DNA from: Chitinophagaceae bacterium
GTDB taxonomy: Bacteria; Bacteroidota; Bacteroidia; Chitinophagales; Chitinophagaceae
NCBI GenBank assembly: GCA_016710165.1
Contig: JADJLJ010000001.1
Location: 62,001-126,000, forward strand
Direction of reading: 5' to 3'
Length of the DNA stretch: 64,000 nt
This document shows positions 15,710 through 24,078 of this stretch, in pieces (position 1 is the stretch's first letter; every line of letters begins with the position of its first letter). The position numbers were made by a program, and so were the translations under genes. The notes beneath the pieces were generated by a model. The model saw only the letters and a program-made list of their open reading frames with translations, had not been told where the DNA came from and ran no database searches.

Positions 15710-17107
15710 ATGGATAATACCTATACCGACCTGGTGCACCAGACCTTTAATTTTCCGCAGGAAGACTTTAAAGTAAAAAACGATTACCTGCAGTATAACG
15801 ACCTTGACATAAAAGCCCTGATCGACAAGTATGGCACTCCATTGAAACTCACCTACCTGCCGAAAATAGGTAACCAGATAAACAAGGCCAAGCGGATGTT
15901 TGCGGCCGCATTCAAGAAGTATAAATATGAAGGGGAATACAATTACTGTTACTGCACCAAAAGTTCGCACTTCTCTTTCATTGTGGAAGAGGCGCTGAAA
16001 AATGATATTCACCTGGAAACATCCTTTGCCTATGATATCGAGATCATCAAGAAGCTGTATGCAAAAAGAAAGATCAACAAGGATATCTATATCATCTGCA
16101 ACGGGTACAAGCAAAAGTCATACACCAGCCGGATCGCCGGTTTGCTGAACAGCGGGTTCAAAAACGTGATCCCCATACTGGATAACGTGGATGAGTTAAG
16201 GGCCTATATCAAATCCGTGAAGGTTCCCTTCAACCTGGGTATCCGGGTGGCGGCGGAAGAAGAACCGAGTTTCCCTTTTTATACGTCCCGTTTGGGTATC
16301 CGTGCCAAAGACATCCTGGAGTTTTATGTTGATAAGATCGAAGGAAATGAACACCGTTTCCAGTTGAAGATGCTGCATATATTTTTGAACAAAGGCATCA
16401 AGGATGATATCTATTACTGGAGTGAACTCAATAAAGTGATCAACCTCTATTGCCAGTTGAAGAAGATCTGCCCTGAACTGGACTCCATAAATATCGGTGG
16501 CGGCTTCCCCATCAAGCACTCATTGGGTTTTGACTACAACTACCAGTTCATGATCAATGAGATCGTCCGGAACATAAAAGTGGCCTGCAAAAAAAGCAAA
16601 GTGCCCATGCCGAATATTTTTACGGAATTCGGAAGTTACACTGTGGGAGAGAGCATGGCACATATCTACAGTGTGATCGGCCAGAAAATGCAGAACGACC
16701 GGGAAACCTGGTACATGATCGATTCTTCCTTCATTACTACCTTGCCCGATACATGGGGTATTGGTGAGAAGTTCCTGATGCTGCCGATAAACAAATGGGA
16801 CAATGAATATCACCGGGTGGTATTGGGGGGCATCACCTGCGACAGCCATGATTATTACGACAGTGAAGAACACATCAATGAGGTATTCCTGCCAAAGATC
16901 AGTAACGGGGAGCCGCTATACGTCGGCTTCTTCCATACAGGCGCGTACCAGGACCAGATAAGCGGGTATGGCGGCATCAAGCATTGCCTGATCCCTTCAC
17001 CCAAGCATATCATTGTGGGGTATGATAAGAACGGGAAACTGACGGATTGGGTTTATGCAAAGGAACAGACTGCCCAGAGTATGATGAAAATACTGGGATA
17101 TAAATAA
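15710..17107 (+). CDS. speA: Type III-fold PLP decarboxylase, probable arginine decarboxylase
   Basis: 465 residues of the alanine racemase-like (fold III) PLP decarboxylase family. The sequence NYCYCTKSSH near residue 80 holds the PLP lysine, the usual position being the K of YAxKAN-type motifs. NIGGGFP near 263 is the phosphate-binding glycine turn. The C-terminal beta domain has GGITCDSHDYYD and VGFFHTGAYQDQ, where the Cys-Asp pair belongs to the active site of the neighbouring subunit. Bacteroidota have a shorter arginine decarboxylase of this size that yields agmatine for spermidine synthesis, and this gene fits that type. Ornithine or diaminopimelate specificity cannot be excluded by eye. 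No polyamine partner gene is adjacent. Confidence 0.8.
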   Translation: MDNTYTDLVHQTFNFPQEDFKVKNDYLQYNDLDIKALIDKYGTPLKLTYLPKIGNQINKAKRMFAAAFKKYKYEGEYNYCYCTKSSHFSFIVEEALKNDIHLETSFAYDIEIIKKLYAKRKINKDIYIICNGYKQKSYTSRIAGLLNSGFKNVIPILDNVDELRAYIKSVKVPFNLGIRVAAEEEPSFPFYTSRLGIRAKDILEFYVDKIEGNEHRFQLKMLHIFLNKGIKDDIYYWSELNKVINLYCQLKKICPELDSINIGGGFPIKHSLGFDYNYQFMINEIVRNIKVACKKSKVPMPNIFTEFGSYTVGESMAHIYSVIGQKMQNDRETWYMIDSSFITTLPDTWGIGEKFLMLPINKWDNEYHRVVLGGITCDSHDYYDSEEHINEVFLPKISNGEPLYVGFFHTGAYQDQISGYGGIKHCLIPSPKHIIVGYDKNGKLTDWVYAKEQTAQSMMKILGYK

Positions 17108-17121
17108 GTAAATTATAAGCC

Positions 17122-17577
17122 ATGAAATATTATGTTGTTTTTTTTCTATCCTTTTTCTTATCTCTTACTGTAACGGCCCAGACGGCAGAAGATTCTGTTA
17201 AGGCGGTGGTCAACGATCTTTTTACTGCCATGAAGAATGCAGATCCCGTTTTGCTGAAGTCTGTCTTTGCCGACAGCGCCATTCTTCAAACCATTACACG
17301 AAACAAAGAGGGTAAAACGGAGGTGAAGACCGATGAAGTTTCCGGGTTCATTGATTTTGTCGGTAAGCAGGCAAAAGATGCCGCAGATGAGCGCATCAGT
17401 TTTGATGTGATACGGATAGATGGACCGCTTGCCATTGTATGGACGCCCTATAAATTCTATTTCAACGGGAAATTCAGCCATTGCGGGGTGAATTCTTTCC
17501 AGTTGGTACGGTTCAATGGCAACTGGAAGATCCAGTACCTGATCGATACCAGGCGAAGGGCTGGTTGTGAGCAGTAA
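17122..17577 (+). CDS. Exported NTF2-like (DUF4440/SnoaL-type) protein
   Basis: 151 residues with a signal peptide (MKYYVVFFLSFFLSLTVTAQ) and a mature domain of the NTF2-like fold: an initial helix VKAVVNDLFTAMKNADPVLL, then VFADSAILQTI, and a closing sheet with HCGVNSFQLVRFNGNWKIQY. Such domains form cone-shaped pockets and serve as enzymes or binding modules. Nothing in the sequence fixes the ligand. It lies 14 bp after the decarboxylase gene and may be co-transcribed. Confidence 0.75.
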   Translation: MKYYVVFFLSFFLSLTVTAQTAEDSVKAVVNDLFTAMKNADPVLLKSVFADSAILQTITRNKEGKTEVKTDEVSGFIDFVGKQAKDAADERISFDVIRIDGPLAIVWTPYKFYFNGKFSHCGVNSFQLVRFNGNWKIQYLIDTRRRAGCEQ

Positions 17578-17581
17578 AATA

Positions 17582-17609
17582 AAAGCCTTCCCACGACTGG
17601 GAAGGCTTT
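17582..17609. terminator. Bidirectional terminator between NTF2-like gene and hsp20
   Basis: AAAGCCTTCCCA-CGAC-TGGGAAGGCTTT is a perfect 12-bp stem. The minus strand continues into TTATTTTA, so it serves the convergent hsp20 gene best. A second small hairpin (CCCGGTATAACCGGG) follows at once. Confidence 0.75.
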
Positions 17610-17664
17610 CCCGGTATAACCGGGAACAAACCAACTGTATGCTCATTTATGAAAACTACTGCTT

Positions 17665-18105
17665 TTACTGGATCGTTATTTCTTTGCTGCCATTCTTTAC
17701 TTCTTCTTTCTTGGGCAGTTCCAGGGTAAGAATACCGTTTTCGTACTTAGCCGAAATATTGGCGGTATCAATTCTTTCGTCAATGGTAAAGCTGCGTTTG
17801 AAAGCTTTCTGACCGAATTCCCTGCGGATCATCTTATCCGTTTCTGTGCTGTTCTCTGTTTTCTTCTCCGCGCTGATGGTCAGGATCCTCTCATCCAGTT
17901 TTACATTGAAATCTGTTTTGTCCATTCCCGGAACGGCCAGTTCAACCTGGTAGAGGTCTTTTTTTTCAACGATGTTTGCCGGGGGAAAATGAAGCACATC
18001 TTCCCTCAGTGCCTTACCAAAGGTCAATGGCAGGTCGTTGAATAATTCGTTCATTAATCCGTCGAAGGATTTGTTGATGGGGTTGTTAACTTTTACGAGT
18101 GTCAT
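17665..18105 (-). CDS. Small heat shock protein, Hsp20/alpha-crystallin family
   Basis: 146 residues with a complete alpha-crystallin domain: PPANIVEKKDLYQVELAVPG at about 41-60, then DERILTISAEKK, and the conserved A-x-x-x-NGIL-T-L motif as AKYENGILTLELPKKE. It is an ATP-independent holdase that binds unfolding proteins and hands them to DnaK/ClpB. The N-terminal region (SFDGLMNELFND) is the usual short oligomerisation arm, and the C-terminal I-x-I is present as ITIQ. No CIRCE or other heat shock operator is visible upstream. Confidence 0.93.
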   Translation of the reverse strand: MTLVKVNNPINKSFDGLMNELFNDLPLTFGKALREDVLHFPPANIVEKKDLYQVELAVPGMDKTDFNVKLDERILTISAEKKTENSTETDKMIRREFGQKAFKRSFTIDERIDTANISAKYENGILTLELPKKEEVKNGSKEITIQ

Positions 18106-18317
18106 AGCTATTATTTTTTTGTTTTTGAATTGTTGTTCGGGAGTAATTCTTCAAATGCCGTTCCACGGGTTTTTTCAAGACAAAATTTCTAATTCCGTAT
18201 TTTTTAAAAGTCATAATGGCTGCGGAAGCCGGTTGCCGGTGTCATAATTTCCGGTTCCGGCAATTTCGATATTGGGAAATCTGTGCCCGGGATCAGGAGT
18301 AATTGAGGAGAACTGCC

Positions 18318-18325
18318 TAATTTTG
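18318..18325 (+). promoter_or_regulatory. -7 box of the bacilliredoxin gene
   Basis: TAATTTTG matches TAnnTTTG, 27 nt upstream of the ATG at 18353. Confidence 0.5.
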
Positions 18326-18352
18326 TATCATCATTAAAATAAAAGGAAAAAT

Positions 18353-18769
18353 ATGTACCCGGAAGAAATAGTAATACCGATGAAAGAAGAGCTGACGGAG
18401 AATGGCTTTTCTGAATTATTGACGGCCGACGCGGTAGAAAAGGCCCTTGCCGAAAAAGGAACAACCCTGGTTATGATCAATTCTGTATGCGGCTGCAGTG
18501 CCGGTACGGCCAGGCCCGGGGTTTTAATGGCTGTAAGCAATACCGCAAAAAAGCCAGACCAGATCACAACCACTTTTGCCGGCTTTGATATTGAGGCGGT
18601 AAAAAAATTAAGAGAGCACCTGTTGCCTTATCCCCCGTCATCACCTGCTATTGCCCTTTTCAAAGACGGGCAACTGGTACATTTCATCGAGCGGCATAAT
18701 ATAGAAGGCCGCAGTGCCCGGATGATCGCTGATAACCTGATCGGTGCTTTTGATCAATATTGCAATTAA
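18353..18769 (+). CDS. Bacilliredoxin, BrxA/BrxB (YphP/YqiW) family
   Basis: 138 residues of thioredoxin-like fold with the diagnostic CGC motif in NSVCGCSAGTARPG at residues 43-56. In Bacillus these proteins remove bacillithiol from mixed disulfides. Bacteroidota also carry the family, and some are known or predicted to make bacillithiol. The SPAIALFKDGQLVHFIERHN block is the usual C-terminal strand-helix region. It seems to be a single-gene unit, followed by a terminator at 18798-18823. Confidence 0.92.
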   Translation: MYPEEIVIPMKEELTENGFSELLTADAVEKALAEKGTTLVMINSVCGCSAGTARPGVLMAVSNTAKKPDQITTTFAGFDIEAVKKLREHLLPYPPSSPAIALFKDGQLVHFIERHNIEGRSARMIADNLIGAFDQYCN

Positions 18770-18797
18770 GTATGTACATATAAGAGATCCCACCAGG

Positions 18798-18823
18798 CCT
18801 CCCGTTGACCGGGAGGTTTTTTT
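18798..18823 (+). terminator. Terminator of the bacilliredoxin gene
   Basis: CCTCCCG-TTGAC-CGGGAGG is a 7-bp stem followed by seven T. The sequence before it, AGAGATCCCACCA, is nearly repeated before a second terminator at 18928. Confidence 0.85.
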
Positions 18824-18976
18824 ATGATTGTAAAAGTGGCCGGTGAGAACACCGGCCACGGCGGTCAACCGCAAACCGGTAAACGAAATTTTCATTTCTA
18901 TGCAGCTTTTAAGAGATCTCACCACGGCCTCCTGTTTAACAGGAGGTTTTGTTTTTCCCCTGCGTTAAATAAATGA
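18824..18976 (+). CDS. Possible leader ORF ending in a terminator, upstream of lgt
   Basis: A 50-codon open frame from ATG 18824 to TGA 18976. Its 5' part contains a perfect 10-bp hairpin (GTGGCCGGTG-AGAA-CACCGGCCAC, 18836-18859). Its middle encodes RNFHFYAAFKRSHHG, and its 3' part overlaps the terminator at 18928-18955. A short ORF with a run of related residues (F, H, F, Y) that ends in an intrinsic terminator is the layout of an amino-acid attenuator. No biosynthetic gene follows, only lgt, so this could be chance or a relic. Coding is not proven. Confidence 0.25.
   Translation: MIVKVAGENTGHGGQPQTGKRNFHFYAAFKRSHHGLLFNRRFCFSPALNK
18836..18859 (+). promoter_or_regulatory. Perfect hairpin between brx and lgt
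   Basis: GTGGCCGGTG-AGAA-CACCGGCCAC has a 10-bp GC-rich stem and a tetraloop, with no T-tract. It lies between two look-alike terminators and could act as an antiterminator arm or pause site. Confidence 0.4.
18928..18955 (+). terminator. Second terminator upstream of lgt
   Basis: CCTCCTG-TTTAA-CAGGAGG is a 7-bp stem with a T-rich tail (TTTTGTTTTT). It repeats the layout of the unit at 18798-18823, including the preceding AGAGATCTCACCA. Confidence 0.7.
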
Positions 18977-19017
18977 ATATATTGCATTCCTATTTTTAAA
19001 ACATATCAACTAAGCCG

Positions 19018-20358
19018 ATGTATCCCAATTTATATTATGCATTTAAAGACTGGTTTGGAGTGGAGTGGAAAGCCCTGTATTTTTTAAATACATTCGGGCT
19101 GATGGTTGCCATGGGCTTTGTGGCTGCCGCGATCGTTTTGAGCAAGGAATTACAGCGAAGGGAAAAACTGGGCCTGTTGCATCCCCGGCAGGAGATGATC
19201 ATGGTGGGTAAGCCGGCATCCGTAAGCGACCTGCTGATAAATGCGCTGGTGGGATTTGTTTTTGGTTACAAACTGATCGGCCTGTTCTTCAGCAAACCCG
19301 ATGATGTAAATCCGCAGGACTATATTTTTTCAGGCGACGGAAGTGTTATCGGCGGCTTACTGGTTGCCATTATATTGACCGGGCTGAAGTGGTGGGACAA
19401 GAACAAGCAAAGGCTGAAAGAACCGGAGAACCGCAATGTACGCATCTGGCCGCACGACAGGGTGGGAGATATAATAATACTCGGGTTGGTATTTGGCATA
19501 ATCGGTGCAAAGCTTTTTGACAACCTGGAGAACTGGGATGACTTTATCAAGGATCCTGTTGGGCGCATGCTTTCAGCCAGCGGGCTTACTTTTTATGGTG
19601 GCCTGATCCTGGCAGCGATCGCCATTTGCTGGTATGCGGTTAAAAAGGGGATAAAGGTTGTACACCTTGTAGACTCGGCAGCATTGGCCCTGTTGATTGC
19701 TTACGCAGTTGGCCGTATTGGCTGCCAGGTGGCAGGTGATGGTGATTGGGGTGTTTATAACAGCGCTTATGTTACAAATGAAGCCGGTACTGTGGTGGAA
19801 GCAGGACCAGGTGATTTTGAAAAAGGACTTCAGAAGCATTCGACCTATTTTCTGAATGGAGTGGCGGTGGAGAAGAATTCCCTTGGACAGGATAGTTCGG
19901 TGTTTGTGACCGACCGGAAATACGGGGATATCAGCCATGTTCCTCACCGGTCTTTTAAAGCTCCTTCCTTCTTACCCGTATGGATGGTTGCTTATACCTA
20001 TCCCAACAATGTGAATAAGGACGGGGTAAAGATCGCCGGTTGTGAGGGTGAACATTGCCGGGCCTTGCCCATGCCTGTTTTTCCAACTCCGTTTTACGAG
20101 ACCATACTATGTACACTCCTCTTTATTATTTTATGGAGCATTCGGAAAAAGATAAAAGTACCTGGTGTAATGTTTGGTATATATCTCATTTTGAATGGAT
20201 TAGAAAGATTCTCTATCGAATTGATACGTGTTAATAACACATACAGCTTATTTGGCTTTCACCCTACCCAGGCCGAGATCATATCCATTTGCCTCGTATT
20301 GGCGGGTATCGTTTTGATCCTGTTTGCCAGGCAGCGGGCAGCAAAAGAGGCTTCCTGA
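19018..20358 (+). CDS. lgt: Prolipoprotein diacylglyceryl transferase family protein (enlarged)
   Basis: 446 residues, multi-pass membrane protein of the Lgt family, which transfers diacylglycerol from phosphatidylglycerol to the lipobox Cys of prolipoproteins. Visible family elements are SASGLTFYGGLILA, AYAVGRIGCQVAGDGDWG (the Lgt signature, with its Arg), PTPFYETILC and LNGLERFSIELIRVN. It is about 150 residues longer than the E. coli enzyme, mainly from an extra loop between DGDWG and PTPFYE. It has Tyr where E. coli Lgt has the essential His of the HGG motif. Many lipoproteins are encoded in this window, so an Lgt is expected in the cell, but whether this one is the main enzyme or a divergent paralogue is open. 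Confidence 0.82.
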   Translation: MYPNLYYAFKDWFGVEWKALYFLNTFGLMVAMGFVAAAIVLSKELQRREKLGLLHPRQEMIMVGKPASVSDLLINALVGFVFGYKLIGLFFSKPDDVNPQDYIFSGDGSVIGGLLVAIILTGLKWWDKNKQRLKEPENRNVRIWPHDRVGDIIILGLVFGIIGAKLFDNLENWDDFIKDPVGRMLSASGLTFYGGLILAAIAICWYAVKKGIKVVHLVDSAALALLIAYAVGRIGCQVAGDGDWGVYNSAYVTNEAGTVVEAGPGDFEKGLQKHSTYFLNGVAVEKNSLGQDSSVFVTDRKYGDISHVPHRSFKAPSFLPVWMVAYTYPNNVNKDGVKIAGCEGEHCRALPMPVFPTPFYETILCTLLFIILWSIRKKIKVPGVMFGIYLILNGLERFSIELIRVNNTYSLFGFHPTQAEIISICLVLAGIVLILFARQRAAKEAS

Positions 20359-20460
20359 GTTCAAATTTTCTTTCCCCGGCCTTGTAACCATTCTTTTATT
20401 TCTACGTATATAGGGATATTGCCAATTATCCCTGAAAATTACCGCCCAATACAAAACAAT

Positions 20461-20518
20461 GTACTATGTTAAACCAAGTACCTACTTTTGTGAAGTAGTT
20501 ATCAAAGTATATAACTAC
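20461..20518 (+). promoter_or_regulatory. Two inverted repeats around the promoter of the outer membrane barrel gene
   Basis: GTACT at 20461-20465 mirrors AGTAC at 20477-20481. GTAGTTAT (20495-20502) pairs perfectly with ATAACTAC (20511-20518). Between them lies a -7 box TACTTTTG (20483-20490). This arrangement suggests operator sites for a dimeric repressor overlapping the promoter. The regulator is not identified, and the second repeat could also be an mRNA hairpin. Confidence 0.4.
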
Positions 20519-20551
20519 ATTCATTAATAGCCAAAAACAAAAAGTAAAGCC

Positions 20552-23038
20552 ATGAAACAATTTTTCAGCCTGCTGGCTGCTATGAGCATCGCCGTATGCA
20601 GTTATGCACAATCCGGTGGTAAAGTAACCGGAAGTATCAAAGACGGGGGTAATCAGAAAATAATTGATGCCGCCTCTGTATCTCTCTTAAATACAAAAGA
20701 TTCCAGTTTGGTAAAAACTGCCGTTGCCGACAAGAACGGGAATTTCACTTTCGAAAACTTAAAAGATGGTAATTACCTGGTCATGGCCACATCACTGGGT
20801 CATTCCAGGAGTTACAGCAGATCTTTCAGCATTTCTTCCGGCCAGGAAACCGTGGCCCTGGAAGTTTTGCAATTGCTGCCGGTAAGTAAGAACCTGCAGG
20901 AGGTTTCAGTAAGCTCTAAAAAGCCGCTGATCGAAAGAAAACTTGACCGTACCATTGTTAACGTAGATGCATCCATTACCAATGCGGGCAATACGGCGCT
21001 TGAAGTGCTGGAAAAATCTCCGGGCATTACCGTTGATAAAGATGGCAATATCAGCCTGAAAGGTAAATCGGGCGTGGTAATTTATCTTGACGGACGTCCG
21101 AGCTACCTGAGTGGTCCCGACCTGGCCAATATGCTGCGTAACATGACTGCCAGCCAGCTGGAGCAGATCGAGATCATGACCAATCCTCCTGCAAAATATG
21201 ATGCAGCAGGTAATGCAGGTGTCATCAATATCAAAACAAAAAAGAATAAGCAGTTTGGATATAACGGCAGCATCACCAGCGGTTACACACAGGGCAGGTA
21301 TGCCAGGTTCAATGAGTCGGTAAGTTTCAATTACCGCAACCAGAAGGTGAACTTCTATTCAACCCTGAATTATAACCGTAACCATAGGTCAGAGGAACTT
21401 TACATAACAAGGAACTTCCGTGAAAGTGCTACCAAGGAGATCAAATCCATCTTTGACCAGAAAACAAGCATGGAGAACCAGCGGCATTATTACAATGCCA
21501 AGATCGGTGCGGATTTCTTTGTTTCTAAAAAAACAACGCTGGGCGTGGGTGTTAACGGGTTTTACAATCCAAGTACCTGGGAAAGTGTATCCAGCACGGA
21601 TATCTTCGATCCGAATCATGTGCTTACCAGTAAAACCGGTGCAACTACCCGTAATGATGAGAAATGGAAGAACTTCAGCGGCAACGTAAACTTCCGCACC
21701 GTGCTGGATTCTGCCGGACAGGAGATCACCGCCGATGTGGATTATGTACAATACAGTGCAACAAGCAGTCAGCCCCTTACCAGTTATTATTATGATGCGA
21801 TGGGCAACCTTACCCAGGCACCCGATCTTTTGCTGGGAACCCTTCCAACCGATATCAGGATCTACAGCGGCAAGATCGATTACAGCCTGCCCCTAAAGAA
21901 GGGAGCAAAGTTTGAAGCCGGGATCAAATCAAGCTATGTGAAGACAGATAATGATGCCCGCTACGACAGTGTGAAAACAAATTATATGGTACTGGACAGT
22001 GGCCGCAGCAATCATTTTGTGTATGATGAGAATATCAATGCTGCCTATGTGAACTACAGCAGGCCCCTTGGTAAAAAATGGAGTGCACAACTTGGTTTGC
22101 GCCTGGAGAACACCAATGCAAACGGTGTTTCAAAAGGGTATGCTTTCAATACCCCGGAAAACAGGTTTGTGTATACCGAAACAAAATTCAAAAGGTCGTA
22201 CTCGCAGCTTTTCCCAACGGTTTACCTGCAGTACACTGCCAGTGAAAAGAACCAGTTTGTCATCAACTACGGAAGAAGGATCCAGCGACCTGATTATGAG
22301 GACATGAACCCGTTCGTTCACTTCATCGACCGGTATACCTTTGAGCAGGGAAACCCGAACCTGAGCCCCCAGTTTGCGCATAACATTGAGTTGAGCCATA
22401 CCTACAAAGGGTTTCTGACCACTACGGTTAACTATACCAACACCACCAATATCATGCAGCAGGTGCTGGAGCAGAACGAGGTGAGCAATGAGACCTTTAT
22501 TAAAAAGGCCAACATTGCCAACAGCAAGCAACTGGGCCTGGCTGTGTCAGCCAATAAATCAATAACCAAATGGTGGAGCGCCAATGTGTATACAAATGTT
22601 TACAACAACCATTTTAAAGGGGTGGTTAATAACGACCCCATTTCAATAGGCGTTACCACATTCCTGGCCCAGATGCAGCACCAGTTCAAATTCAAAAAGG
22701 GATGGGCAGCTGAGTTAAGCGGATTCTACCGTTCCAAAGGCCTGGAAGGTGTTATCTACATCAAGCCGATCGCACAGGTGAATGCAGGCTTCAGCAAACA
22801 GGTGCTCAAGAACAAGGGCAGCATCCGCCTGAATGTACGGGATATCTTTGCCGGGGGCGTATTCAAAGGCTACAGCAAATACAGCAACGTGGATGCCCAG
22901 TTCAGAAATGTGAACGACAGCCGTGCGGTATCTGTAAGCTTTACGTACAGGTTCAGTAAGGGTAAACTGAAAGCAGGGAGCAGTAAGAAAAATGGCGGCG
23001 CCAGTGATGAGCAGAACAGGGTAAAAAGCGGTAACTAA
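20552..23038 (+). CDS. TonB-dependent receptor-like outer membrane beta-barrel protein
   Basis: 828 residues: signal peptide MKQFFSLLAAMSIAVCSYAQ, a carboxypeptidase-regulatory-like domain (VTGSIKDGGNQKIIDAASVS, about residues 25-105), a plug-like region with LEVLEKSPGITVDKDG and MTNPPAKYDAAGNAGVINIK, and a long C-terminal beta barrel of the OMP_b-brl_3 type. The subfamily is abundant in Bacteroidota without a fixed substrate. The C-terminus ends in a low-complexity Ser/Lys/Gly tail (KAGSSKKNGGASDEQNR) rather than the usual terminal aromatic residue. It is a single-gene unit with an operator-like palindrome upstream and a strong terminator downstream. Confidence 0.87.
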   Translation: MKQFFSLLAAMSIAVCSYAQSGGKVTGSIKDGGNQKIIDAASVSLLNTKDSSLVKTAVADKNGNFTFENLKDGNYLVMATSLGHSRSYSRSFSISSGQETVALEVLQLLPVSKNLQEVSVSSKKPLIERKLDRTIVNVDASITNAGNTALEVLEKSPGITVDKDGNISLKGKSGVVIYLDGRPSYLSGPDLANMLRNMTASQLEQIEIMTNPPAKYDAAGNAGVINIKTKKNKQFGYNGSITSGYTQGRYARFNESVSFNYRNQKVNFYSTLNYNRNHRSEELYITRNFRESATKEIKSIFDQKTSMENQRHYYNAKIGADFFVSKKTTLGVGVNGFYNPSTWESVSSTDIFDPNHVLTSKTGATTRNDEKWKNFSGNVNFRTVLDSAGQEITADVDYVQYSATSSQPLTSYYYDAMGNLTQAPDLLLGTLPTDIRIYSGKIDYSLPLKKGAKFEAGIKSSYVKTDNDARYDSVKTNYMVLDSGRSNHFVYDENINAAYVNYSRPLGKKWSAQLGLRLENTNANGVSKGYAFNTPENRFVYTETKFKRSYSQLFPTVYLQYTASEKNQFVINYGRRIQRPDYEDMNPFVHFIDRYTFEQGNPNLSPQFAHNIELSHTYKGFLTTTVNYTNTTNIMQQVLEQNEVSNETFIKKANIANSKQLGLAVSANKSITKWWSANVYTNVYNNHFKGVVNNDPISIGVTTFLAQMQHQFKFKKGWAAELSGFYRSKGLEGVIYIKPIAQVNAGFSKQVLKNKGSIRLNVRDIFAGGVFKGYSKYSNVDAQFRNVNDSRAVSVSFTYRFSKGKLKAGSSKKNGGASDEQNRVKSGN

Positions 23039-23070
23039 GAAGATATTCAAGAACTGGCCCTTTTTGTAAA

Positions 23071-23100
23071 AACCTGTCGTCTTTGTGCGACAGGTTTTTT
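23071..23100 (+). terminator. Terminator of the outer membrane barrel gene
   Basis: AACCTGTCG-TCTTTGTG-CGACAGGTT is a perfect 9-bp stem followed by TTTT. The -7 box of yajQ begins at the end of the T-tract. Confidence 0.85.
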
Positions 23101-23107
23101 ACTTTTG
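23100..23107 (+). promoter_or_regulatory. -7 box of the YajQ gene, abutting a terminator
   Basis: TACTTTTG matches TAnnTTTG and predicts a leader of about 10 nt before ATG 23123. An in-frame TTG at 23105 lies within this box, which argues for the ATG as start. Confidence 0.5.
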
Positions 23108-23122
23108 AAAAAAAATACCACT

Positions 23123-23614
23123 ATGCCATCATTTGACCTTGTAAGCAAAGTTGACCTGCAGACGCTTGACAACGCTATAAATGTTACGACCAAGGAAATA
23201 ACCAACCGCTTTGATTTTAAAGGCTCGCATGTAGTGATCGACCTTGATAAAAAGGCGTTCAAAGTAAACCTGGAGGCCGACAGTGAAATGAAGATAAACC
23301 AGATCACCGATGTGATGATCAGCCGGAGTATGAAGCAGGGCCTGGCGGGAGAGATCTATGACCTGAGCAAGGAACCCCACCAGAGTGGAAAAGTGGTGAA
23401 AAAAGAGGTCCCGGTAAGAAACGGTATAAAACAGGAAGATGCCAAGAAGATCGTAAAACTGATAAAAGACAGCGGGTTAAAGGTACAGGCTGCTATTATG
23501 GACGATATCATACGGGTAACCGGCAAAAAGATCGATGACCTGCAGGACGTTATCCAGGCTTCCAAAGGCTGGGGGCTGGGTATCCCATTACAATATATTA
23601 ATATGAAGAGCTAA
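23123..23614 (+). CDS. YajQ family cyclic-di-GMP-binding/nucleotide-binding protein
   Basis: 163 residues with the family N-terminus MPSFDLVSKVDLQTLDNAIN, then ITNRFDFKGSHVVIDLD and the C-terminal signature GKKIDDLQDVIQ. The family has two ferredoxin-like domains. Members bind RNA or nucleotides, and some act as c-di-GMP effectors; the ligand here is not predictable. The ATG at 23123 gives the canonical N-terminus. Confidence 0.92.
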   Translation: MPSFDLVSKVDLQTLDNAINVTTKEITNRFDFKGSHVVIDLDKKAFKVNLEADSEMKINQITDVMISRSMKQGLAGEIYDLSKEPHQSGKVVKKEVPVRNGIKQEDAKKIVKLIKDSGLKVQAAIMDDIIRVTGKKIDDLQDVIQASKGWGLGIPLQYINMKS

Positions 23615-23662
23615 AGAGGCAATTTTTTGATGTTTCAACGGTAAAAATCCAATATTTTGCCC

Positions 23663-23670
23663 TATCTTTG
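23663..23670 (+). promoter_or_regulatory. -7 box of rpmE2
   Basis: TATCTTTG matches TAnnTTTG, 50 nt upstream of the L31 start codon. Confidence 0.5.
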
Positions 23671-23720
23671 CCGCTTTAATAATCAGTACGGCAAAATCCG
23701 TACATAAACCATAACAAATT

Positions 23721-23975
23721 ATGAAACAAGGCATTCACCCCGGAAATTACAGGCTGGTCGTTTTTAAGGACATGAGCAACGGGACCCAGTTTTTAAGCCG
23801 GTCTACAGCTCCTTCAAAAGAAACGGTTGTTTATGAAGACGGAAAAGAATACCCGGTGATCAAACTGGAGATCTCAAATACTTCTCATCCTTTCTATACC
23901 GGTAAGAACGTACTGGTGGATACAGCAGGACGTATTGATAAATTCAACAAGCGGTACGAAAAAAAAGCAAAATAA
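23721..23975 (+). CDS. rpmE2: 50S ribosomal protein L31, type B
   Basis: 84 residues starting MKQGIHPGNYRLVVFKDMS with the block EISNTSHPFYTGKNVLVDTA. This is the longer, cysteine-free (type B) L31, which lacks the zinc-binding CxxC motifs of type A. It is the usual form in Bacteroidota. It sits alone behind its own promoter, upstream of the GlmU-like gene. Confidence 0.96.
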   Translation: MKQGIHPGNYRLVVFKDMSNGTQFLSRSTAPSKETVVYEDGKEYPVIKLEISNTSHPFYTGKNVLVDTAGRIDKFNKRYEKKAK

Positions 23976-24078
23976 TTTAATTCAGATCACTATCTTTATT
24001 TAAAGTTTGTTTTTCATGGCTATACTTTAAGTCCCTTCGGTTCTCCGGGGGGATTTTTATTTTTAGTAGTTTTACCAC

